A stretch of 64,000 nucleotides of DNA from contig JASENG010000012.1 of assembly GCA_030027265.1 (NCBI GenBank), positions 1-64,000 on the forward strand, in the 5' to 3' direction. This document shows, piece by piece, positions 17,218 through 26,080 of the stretch. A program made the translations under genes and the position numbers. Below the pieces are notes generated by a model. The model was not told the DNA's origin and did not search any database. It worked only from the letters and a program-made list of their open reading frames with translations. Each line of letters opens with the position of its first letter. Position 1 is the first letter of the stretch. Origin of the DNA: Lysinibacillus fusiformis. Lineage in GTDB: Bacteria; Bacillota; Bacilli; Bacillales_A; Planococcaceae.

Positions 17218-19623
17218 GTGACAATTGAAATTGCCATCATACTAACTCCGTTTATTATGGCAGCATTAATTCCCATGGTTTATAGGCGACTTCAAAGGAG
17301 ATTTATAGGTTGGGTCGTACTCGTAGTTCCTGTTAGTTTATTCCTTATTCTGACTACTTTTATCCCTCGTATAGCAAAGGGTGATACCTTTTCCCATACA
17401 TATGAGTGGATCCCCTCATTTAACATAAATTTCACGACGTATATAGATGGTTTAAGCTTGATATTCAGTTTGTTAATAACCGGTGTCGGAAGTTTAGTGA
17501 TATTGTATTCCAATTTTTATTTATCGATGAAAGAATCACTGCATCATTTCTATTGTTACTTATTGCTCTTTATGGGGGCAATGCTAGGCGTTGTATTCTC
17601 GGATAATATAATGGTTCTATATGCTTTTTGGGAGTTAACTAGTGTTTCATCCTTCCTGTTAATCGCATTTTGGCACCATCGGAAAGCGTCTCGGGCAGGC
17701 GCACGTAAATCCATGACGATTACGGTGTCAGGAGGCGTAGCCATGCTTGCCGGCTTTTTAATGCTTTATGCTATGTCTGGCACATATAGTCTAAGAGAAA
17801 TCATAGGAAGCGTTGACCGTATAAGTGAACACGCATTATTTATTCCCGCACTCATTCTCATTTTATTAGGTGCATTTACAAAATCTGCACAATTTCCATT
17901 TCATATATGGCTTCCAGATGCGATGGAAGCACCAACACCGGTTAGTGCCTACTTACACTCTGCAACAATGGTGAAGGCTGGTATTTATTTAGTCGCCCGT
18001 TTTACCCCTGTTTTTGGTGGAGAGATGGTTTGGTTCTGGGCAGTAACTGGAGTAGGACTCGTTACGCTGTTTTGGGGATCGTTTAATGCGGTTCGGCACA
18101 ACGATTTAAAAGCGATTTTAGCCTTTTCTACAGTTAGCCAGCTCGGCTTGATCATGAGTTTATTAGGCCTTGGATCCGTTGCGGTCCATTTAGGCTACTC
18201 AACAAGCACGGTTATATATACACAAGCAACTTTTGCTGCACTTTTTCATTTAATCAATCACTCAACATTTAAAGGGGCTCTATTTATGATGGTCGGTATT
18301 GTCGATCATGAGATTGGAACCCGTGATATTAGGCGTCTGGGCGGATTAATGTCCATCCTGCCATTTACATTTACGATTGCTTTAATCGGGTGCTTTTCCA
18401 TGGCAGGATTACCGCCGTTTAATGGCTTCTTAAGCAAAGAAATGTTCTTTGCTGCTACGGTAAGCATTACAAATTTAGATGTTTTCTCTATAGCAAGTAT
18501 AGGGATATTGGTGCCAATTATTGCTTGGGTGGCAAGTGTCTTAACCTTTATTTACTGTGTAATTATTGTAAGCAAGACTTTTTTGGGCAATGTTAAGCCG
18601 GATATTTTAGAGAAAAATCCACATGAAGCTCCGCTGGGTATGTTAGTTTCTCCATTTGTTCTAATTGGGTTAGTGATAGCAATTTTCTTCTTCCCCAATA
18701 CTTTAGGAACCTATATTTTAAAGCCGGCAATGGCGAGCGTATATCCAACATTCCCGGCAAGTGCCGAAATGGCGCCGCATATTCATGCTTGGCACGGATT
18801 TAATCCAGAGCTGTATATGACAATAGGTGTCATTCTCGTAGGGCTGCTTTTATATCGATTCATGAAATATTGGATAAAAATATACCGCATCTTCCCTCAA
18901 TATTGGACTCTAAATGCCATCTATGAGAGAGTCATTACCACGAGCGAGAATATGTCGGAAAGTATTACGAAGCGATATATGAATGGTCATTTAATGCACT
19001 ACTTTATTTATATATATATCAGCTTTGTTGTAATTGTTGCGGGCACCTTCTTGTACCTGGAGGCATTTGCCTGGAATCCCGGTAAGGATGCACCAGTTGA
19101 AAATTATGAACTATTATTAGTATTTATCATGATTTTTGCGGCTGTTGCACTTCTTTTTGCAAAATCGAGAATCACGGCTGTGCTATTAAATGGCGTATTG
19201 GGCTATGCGATCGCTTTCTTTTTTGTCATTTTCAGAGCGCCGGATTTAGCTCTGACGCAATTAGTTGTTGAATCGGTCACAACGGCATTGTACCTGATCT
19301 GCTTTAAGTATCTGGCAGAGTTGAAGCCTGAACCGACCCCTAAACGAATAAAACTATCGAATGGACTCATTTCCATTCTAGTAGGAGCCACGGTAACGCT
19401 AATCGGTTTAGCGGTTATGAACTATGAAAAGTTCGATTCTATTTCCGCTTACTTTGAAGATTCATATAAACTAGCCGGGGGTAAAAACATTGTAAATACC
19501 ATCTTAGGGGACTTCCGTGCATTTGATACCATGCTGGAGGTAGTCGTTCTCTTTATAGCCGGATTAGGAGTCTATACGCTTATTAAGCTAAAAGCTGCGA
19601 AGAAGGGGGATGCAGACACATGA
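17218..19623 (+). CDS. mrpA: Na+/H+ antiporter subunit A
   Basis: Largest subunit of the Mrp multi-subunit Na+(Li+,K+)/H+ antiporter in the membrane; it keeps cytoplasmic pH and Na+ low under alkaline or saline stress. 801 residues, the usual length, with an N-terminal NuoL/ND5-like proton-antiporter half (HSATMVKAGIYL, His247 and Lys253) and a C-terminal MbhD/MrpB-like part. GTG start with TAGGAGG 9 nt upstream. First of seven overlapping or closely spaced genes mrpABCDEFG. A divergent Usp gene lies upstream. Confidence 0.96.
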   Translation: MTIEIAIILTPFIMAALIPMVYRRLQRRFIGWVVLVVPVSLFLILTTFIPRIAKGDTFSHTYEWIPSFNINFTTYIDGLSLIFSLLITGVGSLVILYSNFYLSMKESLHHFYCYLLLFMGAMLGVVFSDNIMVLYAFWELTSVSSFLLIAFWHHRKASRAGARKSMTITVSGGVAMLAGFLMLYAMSGTYSLREIIGSVDRISEHALFIPALILILLGAFTKSAQFPFHIWLPDAMEAPTPVSAYLHSATMVKAGIYLVARFTPVFGGEMVWFWAVTGVGLVTLFWGSFNAVRHNDLKAILAFSTVSQLGLIMSLLGLGSVAVHLGYSTSTVIYTQATFAALFHLINHSTFKGALFMMVGIVDHEIGTRDIRRLGGLMSILPFTFTIALIGCFSMAGLPPFNGFLSKEMFFAATVSITNLDVFSIASIGILVPIIAWVASVLTFIYCVIIVSKTFLGNVKPDILEKNPHEAPLGMLVSPFVLIGLVIAIFFFPNTLGTYILKPAMASVYPTFPASAEMAPHIHAWHGFNPELYMTIGVILVGLLLYRFMKYWIKIYRIFPQYWTLNAIYERVITTSENMSESITKRYMNGHLMHYFIYIYISFVVIVAGTFLYLEAFAWNPGKDAPVENYELLLVFIMIFAAVALLFAKSRITAVLLNGVLGYAIAFFFVIFRAPDLALTQLVVESVTTALYLICFKYLAELKPEPTPKRIKLSNGLISILVGATVTLIGLAVMNYEKFDSISAYFEDSYKLAGGKNIVNTILGDFRAFDTMLEVVVLFIAGLGVYTLIKLKAAKKGDADT

Positions 19624-20042
19624 AAATAAATGATGTCATTTTAAGAACCGTTGTAAAAGGCGTAGTATTCATCATTTTAACCCTCGGTGTTTACCTCTTC
19701 TTCTCGGGACATAATGCACCGGGAGGCGGTTTTATAGGGGGGCTCGTTCTAGGCTCCGGAATTGTACTTCTATACATTACCTATGACCTTGAGACTGTGC
19801 ATAAAAAAATGCCCTTTGATTTTAAAAAGGTGGCAGGCCTAGGTGTCCTTTTAGCAACAGGTTCAGCGATTGGTGCAATCTTTTTCGATGCACCGTTTTT
19901 ATCGCAAACGGATTTGTACTATACATTTCCCGTCATAGGCGAAAAACATTTGACAACCGTTACTATTTTTGAAGCAGGCGTTGCAATGACTGTAATCGGA
20001 ACGCTTGTAACGATTATTTTAAGTATAAGTGAGGATGAATAA
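19620..20042 (+). CDS. mrpB: Na+/H+ antiporter subunit B
   Basis: 140 residues, four predicted membrane helices, with the family signature FFSGHNAPGGGFIGGLVLGS (about 27-46). It overlaps the mrpA stop by four bases (ATGA), implying translational coupling. Part of the Mrp complex, needed for assembly and activity in characterised Bacillus systems. Confidence 0.95.
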   Translation: MKINDVILRTVVKGVVFIILTLGVYLFFSGHNAPGGGFIGGLVLGSGIVLLYITYDLETVHKKMPFDFKKVAGLGVLLATGSAIGAIFFDAPFLSQTDLYYTFPVIGEKHLTTVTIFEAGVAMTVIGTLVTIILSISEDE

Positions 20043-20043
20043 T

Positions 20044-20382
20044 ATGGAATCTTTAATGATGATATTAATTGGTGTTCTCGTAGCAGTGGGCACCTATTTA
20101 GTCCTCTCTCGAAATTTAATACGTGTGATTTTAGGGACTGCGGTTTTATCCCATGCTGTTCATCTCCTTATTTTAACGATGGGCGGTTTGAAAAAAGGTG
20201 CTGTCCCACTATTAAGTCAATCTGACGGACCTTTTACCGATGCATTGCCACAGGCGTTGATTTTAACAGCAATAGTGATTAGCTTTGCTACAACAGCCTT
20301 TCTCCTTGTTTTGGCGTATCGAACTTACAAAACAAACGGTTCGGACGATTTACAGGAATTGAGAGGAATGCCTGATGAATAA
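20044..20382 (+). CDS. mrpC: Na+/H+ antiporter subunit C
   Basis: 112 residues, NuoK-like with three membrane helices; ending in FTDALPQALILTAIVISFAT, typical of MrpC/NuoK. ATG at 20044 lies 8 nt after GTGAGGATG, which overlaps the end of mrpB; the earlier in-frame GTG at 20029 would give five extra residues and lacks its own site. The length matches other MrpC proteins. Confidence 0.94.
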   Translation: MESLMMILIGVLVAVGTYLVLSRNLIRVILGTAVLSHAVHLLILTMGGLKKGAVPLLSQSDGPFTDALPQALILTAIVISFATTAFLLVLAYRTYKTNGSDDLQELRGMPDE

Positions 20383-21853
20383 TTTACTTGTTATCCCGCT
20401 AATTATTCCAATCATTACTGCGGTCATTCTTGTTTTTTTACGGGAACAGATTGTCCTGCAGCGTATAATTAGTATTGTTACGATGATTTTTATAAGCATT
20501 ATTTCGCTTTTATTGCTAAATCTTGTGCAAACGGAAGGGATTATACGGCTGGATTTCAGTGGCTGGCTGCCTCCCTTTGGAATTCTTTTTGTAGCGGATT
20601 CATTTTCGATTTTATTGGTTTTAACCGCAAATATTATAACGTCTATTTGTTTGCTGTACGCGTTCTCAACGATAGGGGAACGACATGAAAAAATGTTTTT
20701 TTATCCATTTGTATTATTTTTAATTGCAGGTGTTAACGGATCATTTTTAACGGGGGATATTTTTAATCTATTTGTTTGTTTTGAAGTCATGCTGCTGGCT
20801 TCTTACGTTTTGGTCGCTCTTGGTGGAGGAAGAAGGCAGCTGCGTGAATCACTTAAGTATGTATTGATTAATGTAGTGGCATCTTGGATGTTCCTGATTG
20901 CCCTTGCCTTTTTGTACGGTACGGTCAAAACGCTGAATATGGCACATATCGCTGTGCGAGTAGCCGAAGCTGGTCAAGATCCTTTATTGACAACGGTAGC
21001 TATCCTATTATTGATCGTCTTTAGTTTAAAAGCCGGGTTACTATTATTCTTCTGGCTGCCAGGTTCTTACAGTGTTCCACCTACTGTTGTGCAGGCTCTA
21101 TTTGCAGCTCTTTTAACAAAGGTAGGAATCTATGCACTATTTCGCACATTCACACTGATGTTCCCGCTGAATCAGGATGTGACCCATACAATTATTGGGG
21201 TTATGGCAGGCATAACACTCATAGCAGGCTGTATGGGGGCACTATCGGGTCGTGACATTTATACAATTGCTACATATAACGTCATCATTGGGGTAGGGTT
21301 TATCTTAATTGGATTAGCTGTAGGAACCGAGGCGTCAATCACTGGGGCAATCTATTATTTAATCCACGACATGCTTGCAAAAGCTCTATTATTCTTGCTG
21401 ATAGGCATGATGTTTTATGTCAGCGGCGAGTCTGTAGTTAAGAAAATGAGCGGGCTTATTCAAAACTATCCATTGTTTGGCTGGATTTATTTCTTGGTAA
21501 TGTTGGCACTGGCAGGAATCCCGCCGCTCAGTGGGTTTATGGGGAAGGTGTTGATCGGGCAGGGGGCAATAGAGGCCGGTTCCTATGTGTTGCTTGCACT
21601 AGGCTTTGCTTCAAGCATTATTGTTCTATATTCATTACTTAGAATTTTCCTTGCTTCCTTCTTTGGGGAAACAACGATTAGCTTCGAAGATCGAAAACCC
21701 ATTCCGAAAGGCGCATATTGGGCCTTTATTTTACTAGCGGCAACGATTGTTTATGCGGGGGTTGGCGCAGAATCTCTATCTATTTACGTAAAGGATGCAG
21801 CCAAAACATTAATGAATCCATCAATCTATATTGATGCCATTTTAAAGGGGTGA
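20375..21853 (+). CDS. mrpD: Na+/H+ antiporter subunit D
   Basis: 492 residues, NuoM/NuoN-like proton-antiporter subunit with about 14 membrane helices. Conserved features include the FEVMLLASYVLVALGG helix with its membrane Glu (about residue 137) and the KAGLLLFFWLPGSYSVPPTV segment with the conserved membrane Lys (about 218). Overlaps mrpC by eight bases, so translation is coupled. Confidence 0.95.
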   Translation: MNNLLVIPLIIPIITAVILVFLREQIVLQRIISIVTMIFISIISLLLLNLVQTEGIIRLDFSGWLPPFGILFVADSFSILLVLTANIITSICLLYAFSTIGERHEKMFFYPFVLFLIAGVNGSFLTGDIFNLFVCFEVMLLASYVLVALGGGRRQLRESLKYVLINVVASWMFLIALAFLYGTVKTLNMAHIAVRVAEAGQDPLLTTVAILLLIVFSLKAGLLLFFWLPGSYSVPPTVVQALFAALLTKVGIYALFRTFTLMFPLNQDVTHTIIGVMAGITLIAGCMGALSGRDIYTIATYNVIIGVGFILIGLAVGTEASITGAIYYLIHDMLAKALLFLLIGMMFYVSGESVVKKMSGLIQNYPLFGWIYFLVMLALAGIPPLSGFMGKVLIGQGAIEAGSYVLLALGFASSIIVLYSLLRIFLASFFGETTISFEDRKPIPKGAYWAFILLAATIVYAGVGAESLSIYVKDAAKTLMNPSIYIDAILKG

Positions 21854-21858
21854 GTGAA

Positions 21859-22341
21859 TTGTTCGGACAGTTTTTATTGAATCTATTTCTTGCCCTTTTG
21901 TGGCTGTTATTAGTAGATGAACCAGTACCGCAATTAACGACATTCTTCACTGGATTCGTTGTCGGGATTGGGATTCTTTATGTGATGCATCGATTCTTTG
22001 GAACGCAATTTTATCTTCGAAGAGTAATGAAAATTTTATATTTAATACTGTTGTTTATAAAAGAGCTTCTGACATCGAGCTACTTGGTTATCAAACAAGT
22101 GCTGACGCCAAATCTTCAGATTACTCCCGGCATCTTTACTTATAAAACAAACTTAAAGGGCGAGTGGGAGGTAACTGCTTTAGCCTTGCTTCTCACGCTT
22201 ACACCGGGTTCAGTGGTAATGGAAGTGTCGGAAAGCGGAGATGTCTTTTATATACATGCAATGGATTTAGAGGAGTCAAAAGAGTCGATTATCCGATCAA
22301 TGGGGAAATTTGAAAAAGCTATTTTGGAGGTGACACGATAA
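21859..22341 (+). CDS. mrpE: Na+/H+ antiporter subunit E
   Basis: 160 residues, MrpE/MnhE family with two N-terminal membrane helices and a soluble C-terminal part containing TLTPGSVVMEVSESGDVFYIH. TTG at 21859 is chosen because AAAGGGG lies 8 nt upstream; the GTG at 21850 overlaps the mrpD stop but is inside that ribosome site. Homologues end in the same soluble domain. Confidence 0.93.
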   Translation: MFGQFLLNLFLALLWLLLVDEPVPQLTTFFTGFVVGIGILYVMHRFFGTQFYLRRVMKILYLILLFIKELLTSSYLVIKQVLTPNLQITPGIFTYKTNLKGEWEVTALALLLTLTPGSVVMEVSESGDVFYIHAMDLEESKESIIRSMGKFEKAILEVTR

Positions 22342-22626
22342 ATGAAAGAAATGATTTTATTATTGGCTCTCACATTTTTCATGATTGCCATTGCTTTGCT
22401 GCTATATCGTGTGATTGTAGGACCTTCTATGCCAGACCGTGCCATCGCATTAGATACAATTGGAGTAAATTTAATTTCCGCCATTGCGATTGTTTCCATT
22501 GTTTTATCAACAAAAGCCTTTTTGGAAGCGATATTAATTTTGGGAATATTAGCCTTCATCGGAACAATCGCCTTTTCAAAGTATATTGAAAGGGGGGTAA
22601 TCGTTGACCGCAATGGAGATTCTTGA
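22342..22626 (+). CDS. mrpF: Na+/H+ antiporter subunit F
   Basis: 94 residues with three membrane helices. The conserved RVIVGPSMPDRAIALDTIGV segment (about 23-42) is diagnostic for MrpF; in B. subtilis the F subunit also takes part in cholate/Na+ efflux. GGAGG lies ~9 nt before the ATG, which directly follows the mrpE stop. Confidence 0.94.
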   Translation: MKEMILLLALTFFMIAIALLLYRVIVGPSMPDRAIALDTIGVNLISAIAIVSIVLSTKAFLEAILILGILAFIGTIAFSKYIERGVIVDRNGDS

Positions 22627-23017
22627 ATGGGCAGCCGTGTTGTTGGTTTTATTTGGTTCCATCATTAGTGTAATTAGCGCATTTGGCCTTATTAAATTGC
22701 CTGACGTGTATACAAGATCCCACGCAGCAACGAAAAGCTCGACATTAGCGGTATTGGCGTGCTTATTAGGCGCATTCATCTACTTTTGGAGCCACGATGG
22801 CTATGTAAGTATTCGATTGATTTTAGGAATTATCTTTGTTTTTATAACCGCCCCGGTTGCTGGGCATCTTATTTGTCGCGCGGCCTATCGCTCTCGGGTA
22901 CCATTAGCAAGAAACTCGGGTGAAGATGAATTAAAGCCGCTCCTATTCGATGGAGACATAGCCACTTCGACCGTCGCAGCAATAACAAATGAAGATACAG
23001 AGAAGGATGATAAATAG
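22604..23017 (+). CDS. mrpG: Na+/H+ antiporter subunit G
   Basis: 137 residues, three membrane helices with the family motif GLIKLPDVYTRSHAATKSST (about 28-47). TTG at 22604 is 6 nt after AGGGGGG and overlaps mrpF. The ~25-residue polar tail is slightly longer than in many MrpG proteins. Last gene of the operon, followed by a terminator that lies within the DnaA-box cluster. Confidence 0.94.
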   Translation: MTAMEILEWAAVLLVLFGSIISVISAFGLIKLPDVYTRSHAATKSSTLAVLACLLGAFIYFWSHDGYVSIRLILGIIFVFITAPVAGHLICRAAYRSRVPLARNSGEDELKPLLFDGDIATSTVAAITNEDTEKDDK

Positions 23018-23199
23018 TTATCCACATGAAAGAAACATTCACTTTTTGTGTTAAAAGTGGATGTTTTTTTATTTGTGGATAACTTTTTGTTGTTTTTAGA
23101 GGGAAATTAAAAATTTTGATGTGGACAAGTGGAGGTTCTTGGGATAAAGCTGTGGAGAACGTCAATGAAAGTGGATAGGTTCTGATGGATTGTGGATAA
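23018..23199. other. Cluster of DnaA boxes outside oriC
   Basis: Three perfect DnaA boxes: TTATCCACA at 23018-23026 (plus) and its complement TGTGGATAA at 23074-23082 and 23191-23199. Three near matches in the same orientation as the last two: TGTGGACAA 23120-23128, TGTGGAGAA 23151-23159, AGTGGATAG 23169-23177. Six boxes in 182 bp, with no dnaA or dnaN nearby, resemble the DnaA-box clusters that titrate DnaA or regulate genes in B. subtilis. Confidence 0.8.
23036..23070 (+). terminator. Terminator of the mrp operon
   Basis: CATTCACTTTT pairs with AAAAGTGGATG (11 bp, one G-U), followed by seven T residues. It lies between the first and second DnaA boxes. Confidence 0.88.
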
Positions 23200-23272
23200 G
23201 GTTTTTAGAACTTGCTGATGAGCTAATTAGAAGAATCGGCCTGTTAATAGCTTATCTAAAAAATATCTGATA

Positions 23273-23301
23273 TTGACATTTTTATGGAAATGAAATATAG
23301 T
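23273..23301 (+). promoter_or_regulatory. SigA-type promoter of the GntR/ABC operon
   Basis: TTGACA at 23273-23278 and TATAGT at 23296-23301 with a 17-nt spacer. The start codon of the GntR gene is ~60 nt downstream, leaving room for autoregulation by the encoded repressor. Confidence 0.75.
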
Positions 23302-23363
23302 ACGTTACAACAGCAATGCACTAATTATCGTACGGAAAAATGCTGATAGAGGGGAGGACAAAC

Positions 23364-23735
23364 ATGAGCATTTCCAATAACTCCACAATACCAATCTACA
23401 TTCAGATTGCGGAATGGATCGAGAATGAAATATTAGCGAATCGAATACAAGACGATGGGAAAGTGTTTTCTCAATATCAGTTGGCAGAGATGTTTAATAT
23501 CAATCCCGCTACAGCAGGTAAAGGGTTAACCATTTTACTTGAAAATGGGATTTTATATAAAAAACGGGGACTGGGCATGTTCGTACAGGAAGGAGCAAAA
23601 GAATTGATACTCGCCAAAAGACGTGATGAAAAGCTATCAAAGCTTGCTAAAGAAATTGTACAGGAAGCAAAGCGATTGTTTGTTTCCGATGAGGAGCTGC
23701 TCGATTTAATCAAAAAAGTACAAAAGGAGGAATGA
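23364..23735 (+). CDS. GntR-family repressor (YtrA type)
   Basis: 123 residues. An N-terminal winged helix of the GntR family (IPIYIQIAEWIENEILANRI, then QLAEMFNINPATAGKGLTIL) is followed by only a short helical tail, the arrangement of YtrA-like regulators of ABC exporters. ATG at 23364 lies behind GAGGGGAGGA; the frame opens eight codons earlier without a start context. It heads an operon with an ABC ATPase and two membrane proteins and probably represses it. Confidence 0.9.
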   Translation: MSISNNSTIPIYIQIAEWIENEILANRIQDDGKVFSQYQLAEMFNINPATAGKGLTILLENGILYKKRGLGMFVQEGAKELILAKRRDEKLSKLAKEIVQEAKRLFVSDEELLDLIKKVQKEE

Positions 23736-23739
23736 AACC

Positions 23740-24630
23740 GTGACTGATATTGTATGCAACCAAGTTGAGAAAAAATTTCGAAACAAAAAAGCTCTGAATA
23801 AACTTTCCTGTTCAATCGAAGGAGAAAAAATTATCGGGTTAATAGGACGAAATGGCGCTGGAAAGTCTACGTGGTTGAAACTTTTGGCGGGGCATTTAAA
23901 ACCAACCGATGGGGAGATACATATCTTTGGGAGAAATCCCTTTAATAATTTAAAAATCGCAACCAATCTCATTTTGATAGAGGATAGCATGACCTTTCCT
24001 CCATTTTTTAATCTAGGAGAATTATTCGATATGGCGAGCGATTTTTATGCAGATTGGCAAGGGGATTTAGCAATTCGATTATTGGAGTATGCCAATATTC
24101 CGTTAAAAAGCTTTCACCATAATTTGTCAAAAGGGCAAGTTTCCACATTCAATCTAATTTATGGTCTTGCTGCCAGATGTGCCATCACATTACTTGATGA
24201 GCCGATGAATGGAATGGATGAAGGAATTCGAACAGATATGTACCGAGCAATATTAAAAGAGTATATTGCATATCCACGAACAATGATTATTTCAAGTCAT
24301 CATCTCCCTGAAATTGAGCACTTACTAGAGGAAATTTTACTTATCGATGATGGGGAAGTCGTGCTGCACGTTTCTCTTGAAGATGTAAACCAAATGTTGG
24401 TCCGTCTTAAAGGGGATGTAAATGAAATTAAGGAAATCACGGATTATCAGGATGTGCTTTTTGAAAAGCAGGATGCTGTAAGCTATGAGGCGATTATCGA
24501 ACGAAATAAAATCAATAAAAATTACCAGAACCAGACGAATGTTCAGATGCAGCCAGTATCAGCTAGTGAAGTATGTAAACTGTTGACGCATAAACAAAAA
24601 GGGGGAATTGATGATGTCTTTAAATCATAA
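23740..24630 (+). CDS. ABC transporter ATP-binding protein
   Basis: 296 residues. Walker A GRNGAGKST (36-44), a variant signature LSKGQ (129-133, in place of LSGGQ), Walker B ITLLDEP (149-155) and the switch His in IISSHHLPE. The ~70-residue tail after the nucleotide-binding domain is unrecognised. GTG start, 4 nt after the GntR stop, with GGAGG upstream. It works with the following membrane proteins, probably as an exporter or stress-type ABC system like YtrB; substrate unknown. Confidence 0.92.
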   Translation: MTDIVCNQVEKKFRNKKALNKLSCSIEGEKIIGLIGRNGAGKSTWLKLLAGHLKPTDGEIHIFGRNPFNNLKIATNLILIEDSMTFPPFFNLGELFDMASDFYADWQGDLAIRLLEYANIPLKSFHHNLSKGQVSTFNLIYGLAARCAITLLDEPMNGMDEGIRTDMYRAILKEYIAYPRTMIISSHHLPEIEHLLEEILLIDDGEVVLHVSLEDVNQMLVRLKGDVNEIKEITDYQDVLFEKQDAVSYEAIIERNKINKNYQNQTNVQMQPVSASEVCKLLTHKQKGGIDDVFKS

Positions 24631-25336
24631 AACTTTTCCGCAAGTAGTGAGAGTCCAGACTAAATGGAAAATAAAAGCATATAGTCAAGCGCTTGTCCCC
24701 CTTTTGATTTTGCAAATTATAATGGCATTTTTAACTTCAAGCGGCAGCGGCACGACATCCTTGACGATAAATCAGGTTACAGTAGAGAGCTACTTCTATA
24801 GTGTTGATGTATTTTTGATCTCCACTTGTATTTGGGTGGTTATTACGGCTTTTTTAATCCAAACAAGGGGGTATCGGCAGACAGATCTTTCTGCTATAAC
24901 GAATCGGGCGACTGGAAACACCGCAAATATCATTAGCCTGATATTTTTTAGTTTTATCGCCGTTATTATCAATTATATGTCGCTATATATTTTAGTTGCG
25001 TCCATCCAGCTTATTAAGGGAATCAATATTTTCCCAAATAGTGAATTGTTTAATTTCATGCAATTCCTTGCTGCATTTTTTATCATACTTCTGTCAGCAT
25101 CCAGTGGGTATTTTATCTCTTCACTTTTTAATCTCTCAAAGATTTTAGGCAGCTTATTTGTACTAGTAGGTGGATTTCTTTGTATACGGGTTTTGGATGA
25201 GCAACTGCTGACAATCATGAAATTCTATTTTGAAGCAGGCTATTTTTTATTTCTTGTAAAAGCATTGATAACAGCTGCACTTTTGTTTGCGCTGCCAGTC
25301 GTGTTTCTTAATGGAAAAGAGGAGGTTAGAGAATGA
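24614..25336 (+). CDS. ABC transporter membrane protein
   Basis: About 241 residues with six hydrophobic helices; no recognised enzyme motif. It overlaps the ATPase gene by 17 bases, and the third gene overlaps it in turn, so it is the likely permease of the GntR-controlled system. ATG at 24614 is 8 nt after GGGGG; ATG 24611 and TTG 24608 are alternatives. Confidence 0.8.
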   Translation: MSLNHKTFPQVVRVQTKWKIKAYSQALVPLLILQIIMAFLTSSGSGTTSLTINQVTVESYFYSVDVFLISTCIWVVITAFLIQTRGYRQTDLSAITNRATGNTANIISLIFFSFIAVIINYMSLYILVASIQLIKGINIFPNSELFNFMQFLAAFFIILLSASSGYFISSLFNLSKILGSLFVLVGGFLCIRVLDEQLLTIMKFYFEAGYFLFLVKALITAALLFALPVVFLNGKEEVRE

Positions 25337-26055
25337 CGGTATTTATGGTAGTGCTGCCCATACTTTTAATCTTAATTTTCTTTTCGCTATTTCTAGCTGT
25401 TTCAAAAGGAATAAAATTAAAGAAGAATTTTTGGACAGCCAAAAGAATAAGTATAGTAACCATAGGCTATATTGGGCTGGGTTTGATTGCATTTATTTAT
25501 TTAACCTTCACTAATAATAATGATGATTACAAGGTTCTTACCTCGGAGGAGATCGAACAATTGATGAAGGACGAAATTGAATTTAATAATTTCTTTTCTC
25601 AAAAGCATGGTGATAAGTTTAACGAAAAATATCTAGTAGATGAGTGGTCCATGGAGTTGTCATCAGACGAAGTGACATTTGAAAGAGAGTCCGAGGATAC
25701 TTATGGAAGTGTGTTTGTTTTAATTGATTGGCGTAATGATGAAGCCTCAAATGAAATTTATGCAAAAACCTATCAAATACCATATGTTTATGAAGGAATT
25801 GATTTGACAAAAGAGCTTACGAAAGATCAGTTTGAATTCACGGGGGATAAGCTGATTGTAAAGAAACCGCCTGTTCAACAGTTTACTTTTAATAGCATTA
25901 GTCCAAAAATGGAAATGCTGGAGATGAATGTGCAAATGCCGTCTGCTTCTGATGATATACTTAACAATGCGGCAGTAGGATCGACGTTTCTTTACTTGAA
26001 TGTCCCGAGTCATGTTACTATTATCGATGAGGGTGAGCTTCGGTTTTATCCATAA
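25333..26055 (+). CDS. Hypothetical membrane-anchored protein of the ABC operon
   Basis: 240 residues not assigned to a family. Two N-terminal membrane helices (about 3-25 and 37-58) are followed by a ~180-residue acidic, probably extracytoplasmic, domain. ATG overlaps the stop of the permease gene by four bases, so it belongs to the same operon and may be an accessory or sensor subunit. Confidence 0.75.
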   Translation: MTVFMVVLPILLILIFFSLFLAVSKGIKLKKNFWTAKRISIVTIGYIGLGLIAFIYLTFTNNNDDYKVLTSEEIEQLMKDEIEFNNFFSQKHGDKFNEKYLVDEWSMELSSDEVTFERESEDTYGSVFVLIDWRNDEASNEIYAKTYQIPYVYEGIDLTKELTKDQFEFTGDKLIVKKPPVQQFTFNSISPKMEMLEMNVQMPSASDDILNNAAVGSTFLYLNVPSHVTIIDEGELRFYP

Positions 26056-26080
26056 TCTTTGAATGAATTGAGCGAGTGCT

